From assembly GCF_900197875.1 (NCBI RefSeq), contig NZ_FZMO01000334.1, positions 30,763-94,762 of the forward strand: a stretch of DNA of 64,000 bases. Reading direction: 5' to 3'. This DNA is from Frankia canadensis (GTDB lineage: Bacteria > Actinomycetota > Actinomycetes > Frankiales > Frankiaceae). The translations under genes and the position numbers were made by a program. Shown in pieces: positions 1 through 7,750 of this stretch; the first letter of the stretch is position 1; every line of letters begins with the position of its first letter. Under the pieces are notes generated by a model, which did not search any database, was not told the DNA's origin, and saw only the letters and a list, made by a program, of their open reading frames with translations.

Positions 1-286
1 CGGCGGTGCTGCGCTCACTGGCCAGGGTGCAGGCGGCGATCTTGTGCGGGATCGTGACGAGCACGCCGTCGAGGTTCCCGATCGCTTCCAGACCTTCCAG
101 CACGGTGGCGAACCGCCGTGGGTGGGCCTGCACGGGGATCAGGACGGCGTCCATCGCGAGCCGAGCGAACAGCGGGTTGAGCAGCGCGGGCGCCTGGACC
201 TGGGTGACCGGGTCGCCGATCACCGCGTACAGCCTGGTGGTGCCGCTGATCGGTAGCGCGGTGGGCGTGGTGGGGGGCGCGGTCAC
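1..286 (-). CDS. AroE-like shikimate dehydrogenase family protein, N-terminal part (cut by window edge)
   Basis: This reading frame enters from the left edge and starts at a GTG whose first bases overlap the stop of the upstream cyclase gene (GTGA at 283-286), so the two genes are probably translationally coupled. About 95 residues are visible. They contain the substrate-binding half of a shikimate dehydrogenase, with LYAVIGDPV near residue 19 and GVLVTIPHK near residue 78, whose lysine is the usual catalytic base. The Ser-x-Ser-Pro shikimate-binding stretch of housekeeping AroE is replaced by TQVQAP. That is typical of AroE-like paralogues found in catabolic or secondary pathways rather than of the aromatic amino acid enzyme. 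The substrate cannot be named from this fragment. Confidence 0.75.
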   Translation of the reverse strand, partial: MTAPPTTPTALPISGTTRLYAVIGDPVTQVQAPALLNPLFARLAMDAVLIPVQAHPRRFATVLEGLEAIGNLDGVLVTIPHKIAACTLASERSTA

Positions 287-1356
287 GCCGCGTCCTGGCG
301 CGGCATCGCGGCGAGCGTCGAGAGCACGACCCGCTCGTCGACATCGGGGACCAGCTCGGGACCGTTCGCGCCGTCGAGCACGAACGTCAGCCCGGTGTTC
401 GTCGACTTCTTGTCCAGCCGCATCACGGCGACGAGGTCGGCCGCCCCGGCGCCGGCTGGCAGGGCCGTGGGCAGGCCGTAGCCTCGCACGACGTCGAGGT
501 GCTCGGCGACCCGGTCGGGCCCGATCCGGCCGAGGGCGCCCGCGAGCTGACCGGCGAACACGGTACCGACGGCCACCGCCTCGCCGTGGCGCAGCGCGTA
601 GTCGGTGACCCGTTCCAGCGCGTGGCCGAGGGTGTGCCCGTAGTTGAGGATGTGGCGCAGGCTCGCGTCGCGCTCGTCGCGGGCGACGACGGCGGCCTTG
701 AGCGCGACGCTGGCCGCGATCTGCTCGGCGACCGGGCGTCCCAGCAGGTCGGGAGCGCCGATGAAGTGCGCTCGGGCGATCTCGCCGTAGCCGTTGATCC
801 ACTCCCGGCGGGGCAGAGTGGCCAGCAGGTCGGTGTCGCACAGGACGGCGCTCGGCTGCCAGTAGGCCCCGACGAGGTTCTTGCCGGCGGACAGGTTCAC
901 CGCGGTCTTCCCGCCGACGCTCGCGTCCACCTGGGCGAGCAGGGACGTCGGCAGATGGATGACGGCGACGCCGCGGTGGTAGAGCGCGGCCGCGAGCCCG
1001 ACGACGTCGGTCGTCGTGCCGCCGCCGCAGGAGATGACCACGTCGGACCGGGTCAGCCCGAAGTCGGTGAACCGCCCGCACAGCGCCTCGACGTTCGCGA
1101 GCGTCTTGTCCGCCTCGCCGTCGCGGGCGGGCAGTCGCAGCGCTGGCACTCGCGGATCCGGCACGGTGTCCAGGGGACGGGCGGAGACGATGACCGCGCG
1201 CCGGGCCCCGGTCCGGGCGACGATCTCGGGCAGGACCCGGCGTACCCCCGGGCCGATCTCGACCGGGTAGGAGCGTGCGCCGAGGTCGACCAGGACGCGG
1301 TGATGGTCCGGGCCGAGGCGTTCGATCGAGCTGAGTGGCTGCCCCACTGTCGGCAT
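283..1356 (-). CDS. 3-dehydroquinate synthase family protein (AroB-like sugar phosphate cyclase)
   Basis: The 357-residue protein carries the hallmarks of the NAD- and zinc-dependent sugar phosphate cyclases: GGG-TTTD near 112, VDASVGGKTAVN near 144, GKNLVGAY near 158, the metal-binding histidines in LNYGHTLGHALE near 238, and DKKS near 314. In 3-dehydroquinate synthase the helix after these motifs reads G-x-x-E-V-x-K and its lysine binds the substrate phosphonate; here it reads GYGEIARAHF, so that lysine is arginine. Together with the adjoining AroE-like gene this suggests a cyclitol or secondary pathway rather than housekeeping aromatic biosynthesis, but a true 3-dehydroquinate synthase is not excluded. 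The ATG has an AAAGGA ribosome site about 9 bases upstream. Confidence 0.85.
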   Translation of the reverse strand: MPTVGQPLSSIERLGPDHHRVLVDLGARSYPVEIGPGVRRVLPEIVARTGARRAVIVSARPLDTVPDPRVPALRLPARDGEADKTLANVEALCGRFTDFGLTRSDVVISCGGGTTTDVVGLAAALYHRGVAVIHLPTSLLAQVDASVGGKTAVNLSAGKNLVGAYWQPSAVLCDTDLLATLPRREWINGYGEIARAHFIGAPDLLGRPVAEQIAASVALKAAVVARDERDASLRHILNYGHTLGHALERVTDYALRHGEAVAVGTVFAGQLAGALGRIGPDRVAEHLDVVRGYGLPTALPAGAGAADLVAVMRLDKKSTNTGLTFVLDGANGPELVPDVDERVVLSTLAAMPRQDAA

Positions 1357-1784
1357 CGACAGCCATCCTTTCGGTTGTGGTCGTGACAGGCGCCATGCGG
1401 ACGGCCGACCCGCCGGGCAATCGCGCGGGCGGGCACCCGCCCGCGCGGTGACGCCCGGGTTGCCCGGCCGCGTCCAGTCTGCCGGGAGCGGTGCCGCCTG
1501 CCCTCACCAGGGGCGCCTGATCCGATCTGGTGACCCTGGTGGCGGCCGCGCACGCCCCGCGACGAAGGTCCGCGCACGTCCTATACGTCGTCGCCGCTGT
1601 GACGCAGGCCATACGGGGGGCGCTTTCGGGGAACTGTGATGTTCCATATGTTCGCTTTTGGCGTGGTGTTCGGGACGCCGCCGCGGATCTGCGTCAGGCT
1701 CGACGAGAACGGGTCGGTCCGCGGGCCGACGCTGCGTCGGGAACGATCAGGACGAGCGGTAGTTCGTCCACTGAGGAGTCCGTC
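1357..1784. other. Divergent intergenic region between the cyclase and the small membrane protein
   Basis: No convincing gene is seen in these 428 bases. The part from about 1575 to 1680 is less GC-rich than its surroundings and is the likely place for the divergent promoters. It includes a short inverted repeat, GGAAC-6-GTTCC, near 1630-1645. No terminator or RNA gene was recognised. Confidence 0.4.
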
Positions 1785-2246
1785 ATGACCAGACCGACCG
1801 CCGCCAGTGCCGATTCCGGGCCGGCGCCGGCCGGGGCATCCGCCAGGGCATCGGTCGGGTCGGCGAAGGCGGGCGGCGGCGCGCCGGCCGGTTCCGACCC
1901 CCGGCGTCCGGGAAGCGCCACGGAAGGCGCGGAGCCGGTCGGGGCCGCCGCGCCGGGCACCGGGGCGGCGCCACATGCTCCGTATCCGGACGATGACCCC
2001 GGCCAGGCGATGGCCGATAGCCCGGAAGTGACCGCCGACGAACTGCCGGGAGCACGGGCGCTGTGGATTCTCGCGTTCACGTTCGCCGCCGTCGGGTTGT
2101 TCTTCCCGCTTTCCGGCCTGATCGCGATCGGTTGCGGCGCCCTGGCCTGGCGGCGGGGCAGCGGACGCGGCCGGGTGGCGACCTTCGTCGCGATCGCGAC
2201 CACCCTCATCGGCGTCGTGCTGACCGTCGTGGTGCTGACCACCTGA
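1785..2246 (+). CDS. Small two-helix membrane protein (DUF4190-like)
   Basis: The protein has 153 residues. The first about 90 are Ala/Pro/Gly-rich and look disordered and cytoplasmic. Two hydrophobic segments follow, near residues 96-120 (WILAFTFAAVGLFFPLSGL) and 131-152, joined by a short Arg-rich turn (RRGSGRGR). That layout matches the DUF4190 type of small actinobacterial membrane protein, whose function is unknown. The start was set at the ATG preceded by GAGGAG at 1774-1779, because the frame remains open upstream without a better ribosome site. It is transcribed divergently from the cyclase gene and ends before a strong bidirectional terminator. Confidence 0.7.
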   Translation: MTRPTAASADSGPAPAGASARASVGSAKAGGGAPAGSDPRRPGSATEGAEPVGAAAPGTGAAPHAPYPDDDPGQAMADSPEVTADELPGARALWILAFTFAAVGLFFPLSGLIAIGCGALAWRRGSGRGRVATFVAIATTLIGVVLTVVVLTT

Positions 2247-2324
2247 GACCACCTGACCGGGCACGTCGCCCCTCGCCGGGCCGACCGCGCGAGACGACGG
2301 ACGCGGGCACTTCCGCGCACAGGT

Positions 2325-2359
2325 GAGGCCGCCCAGCTCGGGGGGTGCCGGGCGGCCTC
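2325..2359. terminator. Bidirectional terminator hairpin
   Basis: A perfect 10-bp stem, GAGGCCGCCC pairing with GGGCGGCCTC, with a 15-base loop lies between two convergent genes. There is no long T run, as is common in high-GC actinobacteria. Confidence 0.7.
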
Positions 2360-2439
2360 CTATTCATGATGACATTTGAACCGTCCCGGACACAAGCCAG
2401 CCGACCACTCGGGGCGTCGGCCCAGGTGGCAGGGGAAGG

Positions 2440-3015
2440 TCAGGCAGGCCAGGGTGCGCCGCGCTGCAACAGGTCGACGAGCAGGCCCGAGCCGCCGTCC
2501 AGGTAGGCCTGGGTGGGGCTGCCCGGATCCGGCTGGATCTGCTCGACCAGGGCACCACCGCGGCCCGCGCCGCGCAACGCGGCCGCCAGATCGTCGACCA
2601 GGTAGCCGATGGCGAACAGACCCTCGCCGCGAAGATCGAGCATCTCGCGCGCCAGTGACGGCTGGTGCCCCGGCTCGACCAGCTGGACGTGGCCCGCGCC
2701 GAGACGGCCGACAGCCACCCGGGCGCCGTCGAGGGCGATGGTCCGGTTACGGCGCAATGCCGGGCCGGACAGCGCCACCACCTGCCAGGAGTCGATGCCG
2801 AGGGCGACCGTGTAAAGCCCGCGGGCCAGGTCGAGGTCGGCGACGACGATGCCGAAGTGGTGAAAGGTCAGGTTGGCCAGGATCGAATCAACCGCGGCGA
2901 ATCCCGTGCCCGGTCGCGGCGCGAGCGGGAATTGCCCGACGGGTGCCCGGCCGGTGGCGGAGATACCGCCCGCCCGCTCGGGCGCACGAGTGAGAAAGAC
3001 CGATTCCGTTGACAC
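2440..3015 (-). CDS. VOC (glyoxalase/dioxygenase superfamily) protein
   Basis: With the GTG start at 3015, preceded by a GGAGGGGG ribosome site, the product has 191 residues. After a short Ala/Pro-rich start it enters a VOC fold near residue 52 (LTFHHFGIVVADLDLARGLY). A second beta module follows later (HVQLVEPG, then GEGLFAIGYLVDDLAAAL). The paired beta-alpha-beta-beta-beta modules and the HHFGI opening resemble methylmalonyl-CoA epimerase and glyoxalase-like enzymes, which bind a divalent metal. The substrate cannot be assigned. The gene is divergent from the cupin gene and shares a 193-base promoter region with it. Confidence 0.75.
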   Translation of the reverse strand: MSTESVFLTRAPERAGGISATGRAPVGQFPLAPRPGTGFAAVDSILANLTFHHFGIVVADLDLARGLYTVALGIDSWQVVALSGPALRRNRTIALDGARVAVGRLGAGHVQLVEPGHQPSLAREMLDLRGEGLFAIGYLVDDLAAALRGAGRGGALVEQIQPDPGSPTQAYLDGGSGLLVDLLQRGAPWPA

Positions 3016-3208
3016 GACGCCCCCTCCACGTCCCACCGGCATCGGGGGAGTTTGCCGATCGTATCGTCGTCCCCCGGCGCCGACTGCCGGCGGGGCGTGC
3101 ACGGCGGCGGCCGTTCCACGCTACGGAGTTTGTTCCACGCGGCTGGTTGTTCCGCCCGGAGACGGTAGTTCCGCCGCGGCGCCCCCGCGGTCGACGATGA
3201 TGCCTCCC

Positions 3209-3571
3209 ATGCCGACTTTCATCGAGAAGCCGACCATCGTCGAGGCCGCCGGGAACCTGCCCAAAGTCATTCGTGAGTATGTGGGGGCGGTGAACACCGG
3301 CACCCGCGGACTGAGCATCGCGCACATGTCGAGCCCGGGCGGGTGGGCCGAGCCCGGCCAGCGCCCCGAGTTCGACGAGTACACGATCGTCCTGCGCGGG
3401 GCGGTCCTGGTGGAGCACGAAGGCGGAACCCTCGAGGTCGGAGCGGGTCAGGCGGTGCGCACGGCTGCCGGGGAGTGGGTGCGCTACAGCACGCCGGGAC
3501 CCGACGGCGCCGACTACGTCTCCGTCTGCCTGCCGGGCTTCACCCCCGACACCGTCCACCGGGACGCGTGA
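3209..3571 (+). CDS. Cupin-domain protein
   Basis: The 120-residue protein is a single small beta-barrel cupin. The first cupin motif region is FDEYTIVLRGAVLVEHEGG and the second is VGAGQAVRTAAGEWVRYSTP. The usual histidines are mostly absent, so metal binding is doubtful. Three in-frame ATGs occur at 3197, 3200 and 3209; none has a good ribosome site, and 3209 was chosen because it directly precedes the conserved MPTFIEKPT. The gene lies just before the pirin gene, another cupin-fold protein. The two may be co-expressed, but the 73-base gap holds a separate operator-like palindrome. Confidence 0.75.
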   Translation: MPTFIEKPTIVEAAGNLPKVIREYVGAVNTGTRGLSIAHMSSPGGWAEPGQRPEFDEYTIVLRGAVLVEHEGGTLEVGAGQAVRTAAGEWVRYSTPGPDGADYVSVCLPGFTPDTVHRDA

Positions 3572-3612
3572 GAGCCGCCCGGGCGGCGCGGCACCGTTCT
3601 GGCATCCATATC

Positions 3613-3633
3613 ACGTTGTTGCGTGTACAACGT
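3613..3633. promoter_or_regulatory. Operator-like inverted repeat in front of the pirin gene
   Basis: ACGTTGT and ACAACGT form perfect 7-bp arms separated by 7 bases, ending 11 bases before the pirin start. The right end merges into a possible -10 element, TATTGT at 3633-3638, placed so that the transcript would begin near the ATG. This fits a dimeric repressor site of the MarR or TetR kind, but the regulator is unknown. Confidence 0.55.
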
Positions 3634-3644
3634 ATTGTGGATGG

Positions 3645-4601
3645 ATGAGCGGACCCGTCCCGGCCGTCGGCGTCGACCTGGAGGTCGTTGACGGGCGGGC
3701 GGCCGACGTGGGCGGCATCCCGGTGCGCCGCACCCTGCCCCGCCAGGGGCGGCGGACCGTCGGTGCCTGGTGCTTCGTCGACCAGATGGGCCCGCTGGCG
3801 GTCGGCCCGCGGCGCCCGGTCGAGATCGGGCCTCACCCGCACATCGGGCTCGCCACCGTGACCTGGCTGCTGTCCGGTGGGCTGGTGCACCGGGACAGCC
3901 TGGGCAGCAACCAGCCGCTGCGGCCCCGGGAACTCAACCTGATGACCGCCGGCAACGGCGTCGCCCACGCCGAGGCGTCCGAGGACGGCGACGGCCAGCT
4001 GCACGGCGTGCAGCTGTGGGTCGCCCAACCGGACCGCACCCGGCACGGCCCCGCCGACTTCGCCCACCACCCGCACCTGCCCGTCGCCGGCTTCGGCTCG
4101 GTCGAGGTGACGGTGCTGCTCGGCGAGCTGGGCGGCGCGGCCTCCCCGGCTCGCACCGACACGCCTCTGGTCGGAGCCGAGCTCGCCCTGCACGGCGGGG
4201 GCGGCGTGCTGCCGCTGCGGCGCGACTTCGAGTACGCCGTGATCGCCCTCGACGGGGCGGTGCGGATCGGCGCGAACGTCCTGGTCGCCGGCCAGCTGGG
4301 CTACCTGCGCCCCGGCCGGGAGGAGCTGCCGATCGGCACCGGGCCGGCCGTGGCCGGCGTTCCCGCCAGCGGCACGGGCGGCACGGGCGGCGCCGGTGGG
4401 CGTGGCGTGCGGGCGATGCTGCTCGGCGGCGAGCCGTTTCCCGAGCAGGTGGTCATGTGGTGGAACCTCGTCGCCCGTACCCGCGGCGAGATCGAGGCCG
4501 CCCGTGCCGACTGGACGGCGGGTGCCGAGCGGTTCGGCGCCGTCGCGACCCCGGCGGCCCGCGTCCCCGCACCTGTGCCGATGTGGGTCAGAGCCGGTTG
4601 A
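3645..4601 (+). CDS. Pirin family protein
   Basis: The 318-residue bicupin protein matches pirins, iron-containing proteins with quercetinase or redox-sensing roles. All four metal ligands expected from human pirin are visible: H64 and H66 in GPHPHIG, and H108 and E110 in NGVAHAE. The C-terminal cupin half runs from about 175 to 300, interrupted by a Gly/Thr-rich stretch near 246-256. Length is slightly above the usual 290. The start ATG has almost no leader if the -10-like TATTGT upstream is used, so the message may be leaderless. The physiological substrate is unknown. Confidence 0.88.
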   Translation: MSGPVPAVGVDLEVVDGRAADVGGIPVRRTLPRQGRRTVGAWCFVDQMGPLAVGPRRPVEIGPHPHIGLATVTWLLSGGLVHRDSLGSNQPLRPRELNLMTAGNGVAHAEASEDGDGQLHGVQLWVAQPDRTRHGPADFAHHPHLPVAGFGSVEVTVLLGELGGAASPARTDTPLVGAELALHGGGGVLPLRRDFEYAVIALDGAVRIGANVLVAGQLGYLRPGREELPIGTGPAVAGVPASGTGGTGGAGGRGVRAMLLGGEPFPEQVVMWWNLVARTRGEIEAARADWTAGAERFGAVATPAARVPAPVPMWVRAG

Positions 4602-4681
4602 CCTGCTCGGCGATCGTCTCGACGTCGGAGTACTTCATCCCGAGCAGGCCCGCCTGCTTCCAGCGCACGACCCCTCAGAAT
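4602..4681 (-). pseudogene. Possible 3' remnant of a lost minus-strand gene
   Basis: On the minus strand a short open frame reads RWKQAGLLGMKYSDVETIAE and ends QVNRL before a stop that overlaps the pirin stop region. It has balanced amino acid composition, unlike the Arg/Pro-rich shadow frames elsewhere, and is closed upstream by a stop near 4675. It may be the tail of a decayed gene or a tiny peptide gene. No family is recognised. Confidence 0.25.
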
Positions 4682-4757
4682 TCGGTACCGGTGTCAGGAT
4701 ACGGCCCGCCCAGCAGTGGCGCCCCGGCCCCACGCGGCCCCGGTCCGCGCCCCGCGA

Positions 4758-6407
4758 TCAGAAGCTGACCGGCTCGCCGACCCCGCCGGCGCGACTGAGC
4801 AGCTCGTCGAGGTCGTACTCGTACCAGCGCCGCATCGGCTCCGGCGAGCTGCTGCGGCCCCACTCGTACATCCGGCGCTGCGACTCGAAGGAGCCGTCGT
4901 GCCAGCGGCGGAGCACGTCCCCGAGGCGCAGCGGGGTCGGCAGGAAGTCCGCGCCGCCGAGGAGCCCGGCCAGGCGCCCGACGGCGTCCGCCGCGGCGAG
5001 CCGGCCCTCCTCCACGTCCACCATCACCCCGCTCAGCGCGGCGAACAGCGGCTGGAACTCCGGCAGGTCGGGGCAGAAGGTGCCCGGGTGCGGCGCGTCG
5101 AGCAGCCGGTCGAACAGCTCGCGGTCGCCCTTCTCCAGGTAGCCGAAGTACGTGCCGAGGATTCGGGCGATGCCCATGTTCCAGCCCATGAACCAGACCT
5201 TCGACCACGCCCGCCACAGGTCGAAGTCGCGGAACGAGACGTACGAGCCGTGCACGAGCTTGTCGTTGACGTCGAGGATGGTCTGGTTGAGGGCGTCGAT
5301 GTGATTGAACCGCTCGGCGGAGAAGTCGTCGTCGTCGAGCGCGGCCAGCAGGGTCGGGGCGAAGGCGTAGATCACCTGCATCGTGTTGGCCATGCCGCGG
5401 GAGAACAGCGCGTCTATCGCACCGGCCGCGTGGCTCATCATCGCCCAGCGATCACCGACCGTGCGGCTGCTGGAGTACTGGGTGCGCCCGGTGGACACCC
5501 AGTCCCAGGCCGGCCGGGCGCCCGCGAACTGCCGCGCCACGCTGGGGAAACGGCTGAGGAAGTCGGCCCACTCCTGGTCGGCGGAGCGGCCCGGCTCCTT
5601 GGGGAAGCGCCGGGTGTCGAGGTTGAGCCCGACGCTGCACAGCGGGTTGGTGGCGCGCTGGTGGTTGTCGAACGGGATCACCCACAGCCAGCCGCCGTCG
5701 AAGATGTGGTGCAGGGTGCCCTGGTGCCACTCGGACGGCTGCCCGCTCGGGGTGGTGACCTCGTCGAACGGGGTCACGCCGACCATGTGTGTGAACAGCG
5801 TGCGGGAGCTCGTCCGGAACCGGCAGGGATCCTCGCGGAGTCCGAAGGTGGAGGCGAGCACGGAGTTGCGCCCGGACGCGTCGACGACGTACCGGACCCG
5901 CAGCCTGTCGCCGGACCGCGTCGTCAGCGTCGCCGCGTCGGCGCTGAACTCGACCTTCTCCACCCACGTCCGCTGGCGCGGCTCCGCTCCGTACCGGACC
6001 GCCGTATAGAACAGGTAGGAGTCGATGTCCTGGCGGTGCATGTGCATCTCCGGCCCGTTGGGGAACTCGGAGACGTTGCACTGGGTGACTTCCTCGGGGT
6101 TCTGGACGTGGCCTTCACGGTGGTACACGAAGCCGAAGTTGCGCTTGACGCCGCAGGCGGAGGTGACGTGCGAGCGCACTCCCTCGAAGCTGCTCACGTG
6201 GGCCAGCTCGGGGACGTCGAACCGCTCCGCCAGGAGTTTCAGCAGGTAGGTCGTTTCTCCGATCGTAGACTCGCCGAGCGCGAACCTGGGATGACTGCCG
6301 CTGTCCACGAGCACCACGCTGTGCCCGTGCCGGGCGAGGATGTTGGCCAGCGTCGAGCCGGCGATGCCGCTCCCCAGGATCGCAACCGAATAGTCGTATC
6401 CGCTCAT
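4758..6407 (-). CDS. Flavin-dependent halogenase-like FAD oxidoreductase
   Basis: The 549-residue protein opens with an FAD-binding Rossmann motif, GSGIAG at 12-17, and a second flavin motif, GES at 45-47. It carries WLWVIP at 240-245, the W-x-W-x-I-P signature of flavin-dependent halogenases. Lys88 in CGVKRNFGF is in the expected region of the lysine that relays hypochlorous acid in the tryptophan halogenases. FAD, reduced by a separate reductase, would be used with oxygen and halide. No carrier protein, NRPS or PKS gene lies nearby, so the substrate is unknown. A GGGGG stretch precedes the ATG at a proper distance. A related FAD monooxygenase role cannot be ruled out. Confidence 0.78.
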   Translation of the reverse strand: MSGYDYSVAILGSGIAGSTLANILARHGHSVVLVDSGSHPRFALGESTIGETTYLLKLLAERFDVPELAHVSSFEGVRSHVTSACGVKRNFGFVYHREGHVQNPEEVTQCNVSEFPNGPEMHMHRQDIDSYLFYTAVRYGAEPRQRTWVEKVEFSADAATLTTRSGDRLRVRYVVDASGRNSVLASTFGLREDPCRFRTSSRTLFTHMVGVTPFDEVTTPSGQPSEWHQGTLHHIFDGGWLWVIPFDNHQRATNPLCSVGLNLDTRRFPKEPGRSADQEWADFLSRFPSVARQFAGARPAWDWVSTGRTQYSSSRTVGDRWAMMSHAAGAIDALFSRGMANTMQVIYAFAPTLLAALDDDDFSAERFNHIDALNQTILDVNDKLVHGSYVSFRDFDLWRAWSKVWFMGWNMGIARILGTYFGYLEKGDRELFDRLLDAPHPGTFCPDLPEFQPLFAALSGVMVDVEEGRLAAADAVGRLAGLLGGADFLPTPLRLGDVLRRWHDGSFESQRRMYEWGRSSSPEPMRRWYEYDLDELLSRAGGVGEPVSF

Positions 6408-6469
6408 GACGAGACCCCCTGATGGCTTCTCCACGGAGTGGGCCGGCCGCGTCCCCCGCGTCCCACAAA

Positions 6470-6486
6470 GATCGCAATTATCGCAA
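6470..6486. promoter_or_regulatory. Direct repeat in the halogenase upstream region
   Basis: On the minus strand TTGCGAT occurs twice, 9 bases apart, in an AT-rich pocket 63-80 bases upstream of the halogenase start; the second half overlaps a -10-like GATAAT. It could be a promoter with a tandem operator. Confidence 0.35.
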
Positions 6487-6624
6487 CCGGTAGACAAATA
6501 ACACTTAACCATCTCGACGGGGTGTGCGAACCATAAACGCCGCATCAATGCCACCCGGTCAGCGGGTGCCCGAAAAGGACCGATATACTCCGCTATATCG
6601 AAGACATGGCGAATTGGGTTCTTG

Positions 6625-6912
6625 TCATGAGAGATCGTCTTTGTTCGGCCCGCTCGCCGGGGGTGGCGGGGGGATCGTCGCCGGCGCCGCGGGCTGCCTG
6701 TCCCGGGTGGGCGCGGACGCACCGCCGGCCTGTCGGATCTCGACCAGGCGGACGGATCGCCAGTTGACCAGCATGGTTCGGCCGTCGGCCAGATGGAGCT
6801 GCTCGACCTCGCAGCGGAAGACCGCCTGGGCGACCCGTCGGCGCAGCTCCTCCGGATCGGTCCCCGCCGGCAGCGGATAGGGCTGCCCGTCGATCAGGAT
6901 CTGCACTTCCAC
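6625..6912 (-). CDS. Conserved hypothetical protein with short beta-rich core
   Basis: The 95-residue protein begins MEVQILIDGQPYPLPAGTDP and continues with alternating strand and helix (ELRRRVAQAVFRC, then LHLADGRTMLVNWRSVRLVEI). A Pro/Ala-rich tail follows. Its composition is clearly protein-like, unlike the shadow frames. It is not recognised as a named family. The start is uncertain: GTG codons at 6930, 6912 and 6906 are all possible and none has a clear ribosome site; 6912 was chosen because it begins the first predicted strand. It is divergent from the HD-type hydrolase gene. Confidence 0.55.
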   Translation of the reverse strand: MEVQILIDGQPYPLPAGTDPEELRRRVAQAVFRCEVEQLHLADGRTMLVNWRSVRLVEIRQAGGASAPTRDRQPAAPATIPPPPPASGPNKDDLS

Positions 6913-7033
6913 CGCCCAACAGTCGCACACGTGTTCGATCGTGGCAAGGTTGGGGGTGGCCGAGTGGGTGGCGCGCGGTCCGCGGCGGCCATCACGCGAG
7001 TGGGGAGGGGCGAGTGGCGGGAAAGGGACGAAC

Positions 7034-7729
7034 GTGAGCGCCGTCGGCGCGGCGGGCGCGGGCGGCCCGCGCTCCCCGCTGGCCCGGGTCTTCGACGACG
7101 CTCTGGTCACCGCGGGCGCCCGGGCGGATCCCGGCGAGCGGGTGGCGGCCTTCGTGGACCTCGCCCGGCGCTACCAGGAGCCTGGGCGGCACTACCACAC
7201 GCTGCGGCACGTGGCCGAGATGACGGCCGCCCTGCGGGTGCTGCTCGCCGCCGAGCGGCCTGCGCCCGCGGCCCGGTCCTCGCCCGAGGGTGCGACCGTC
7301 CATGCCTGCGTGCTCGCCGGCTACTTCCACGACGCCGTCCTCGTGCCGCGGCGGATCGACAACGAGCAGCGCTCCGCCCAGCTCGCGGTAGCGGTCCTCG
7401 AACGCCTGGGCTGTCCCGGGCAGGTGGGGGAGACGGTGGCACGCCTGGTGCTGGCCACCGCCGCGCACCGCTCGCACCAGCCGGACGAGGCGCTCGTCAA
7501 CGACGCGGACCTGCGGATCCTGTCCCGGCACCCGGCCGCCTACGACCAGTACGTCCGCCGTGTCCGCCGCGAGTACGGGGGCCTCGACGACCAGGTGTGG
7601 CGGGCGGGGCGCGGCGCGGTCGTGCGCGCCCTGCTGAGCGGTCCCGTCTACGCGACGGCCTGGGCACGCCGTGCCTGGGAGCCCACGGCCCGGCTCAACC
7701 TGCTCCGCGAGCTCGACGCGCTCGGCTGA
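7034..7729 (+). CDS. HD-superfamily predicted metal-dependent phosphohydrolase
   Basis: The 231-residue protein fits the COG4339 type of predicted metal-dependent HD phosphohydrolases. The expected signature is present: RHYHTLRHVAEM near residue 55, GYFHDAV near 97 (the HD pair), ATAAHRSH near 148 and NDADLRIL near 160. The substrate is unknown; the family is thought to hydrolyse phosphate monoesters or nucleotides. A longer frame starts at 6941, but the GTG at 7034 is preceded by GGAAAGGGACG and was preferred. The stop lies in a hairpin shared with the convergent membrane protein gene. Confidence 0.8.
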   Translation: MSAVGAAGAGGPRSPLARVFDDALVTAGARADPGERVAAFVDLARRYQEPGRHYHTLRHVAEMTAALRVLLAAERPAPAARSSPEGATVHACVLAGYFHDAVLVPRRIDNEQRSAQLAVAVLERLGCPGQVGETVARLVLATAAHRSHQPDEALVNDADLRILSRHPAAYDQYVRRVRREYGGLDDQVWRAGRGAVVRALLSGPVYATAWARRAWEPTARLNLLRELDALG

Positions 7730-7750
7730 CGCCACCGAGCGCCGGCGTCA
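7727..7750. terminator. Hairpin formed by the stop codons of two convergent genes
   Basis: TGACGCC (7727-7733) pairs with GGCGTCA (7744-7750) over a 10-base loop. The left arm begins with the stop of the hydrolase gene, and the right arm ends with the reverse-strand stop of the membrane protein gene. The short, perfect stem may act as a two-way terminator. Confidence 0.45.

Noticed and set aside
1016..1270. Plus-strand frames inside the AroB-like gene
   Set aside because: Antisense shadows of a gene with complete cyclase motifs.
4716..6422. Plus-strand open frame of 568 codons opposite the halogenase-like gene
   Set aside because: Antisense shadow with Val/Arg/Gly/Glu bias; the minus-strand frame carries all flavin motifs.
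6408..6722. N-terminal extension of the halogenase-like protein with a CDNCDLC cysteine cluster
   Set aside because: The ATG at 6407 begins the Rossmann fold exactly and has a G-rich ribosome site; the upstream part is AT-rich promoter-like sequence and the cysteines are probably chance.
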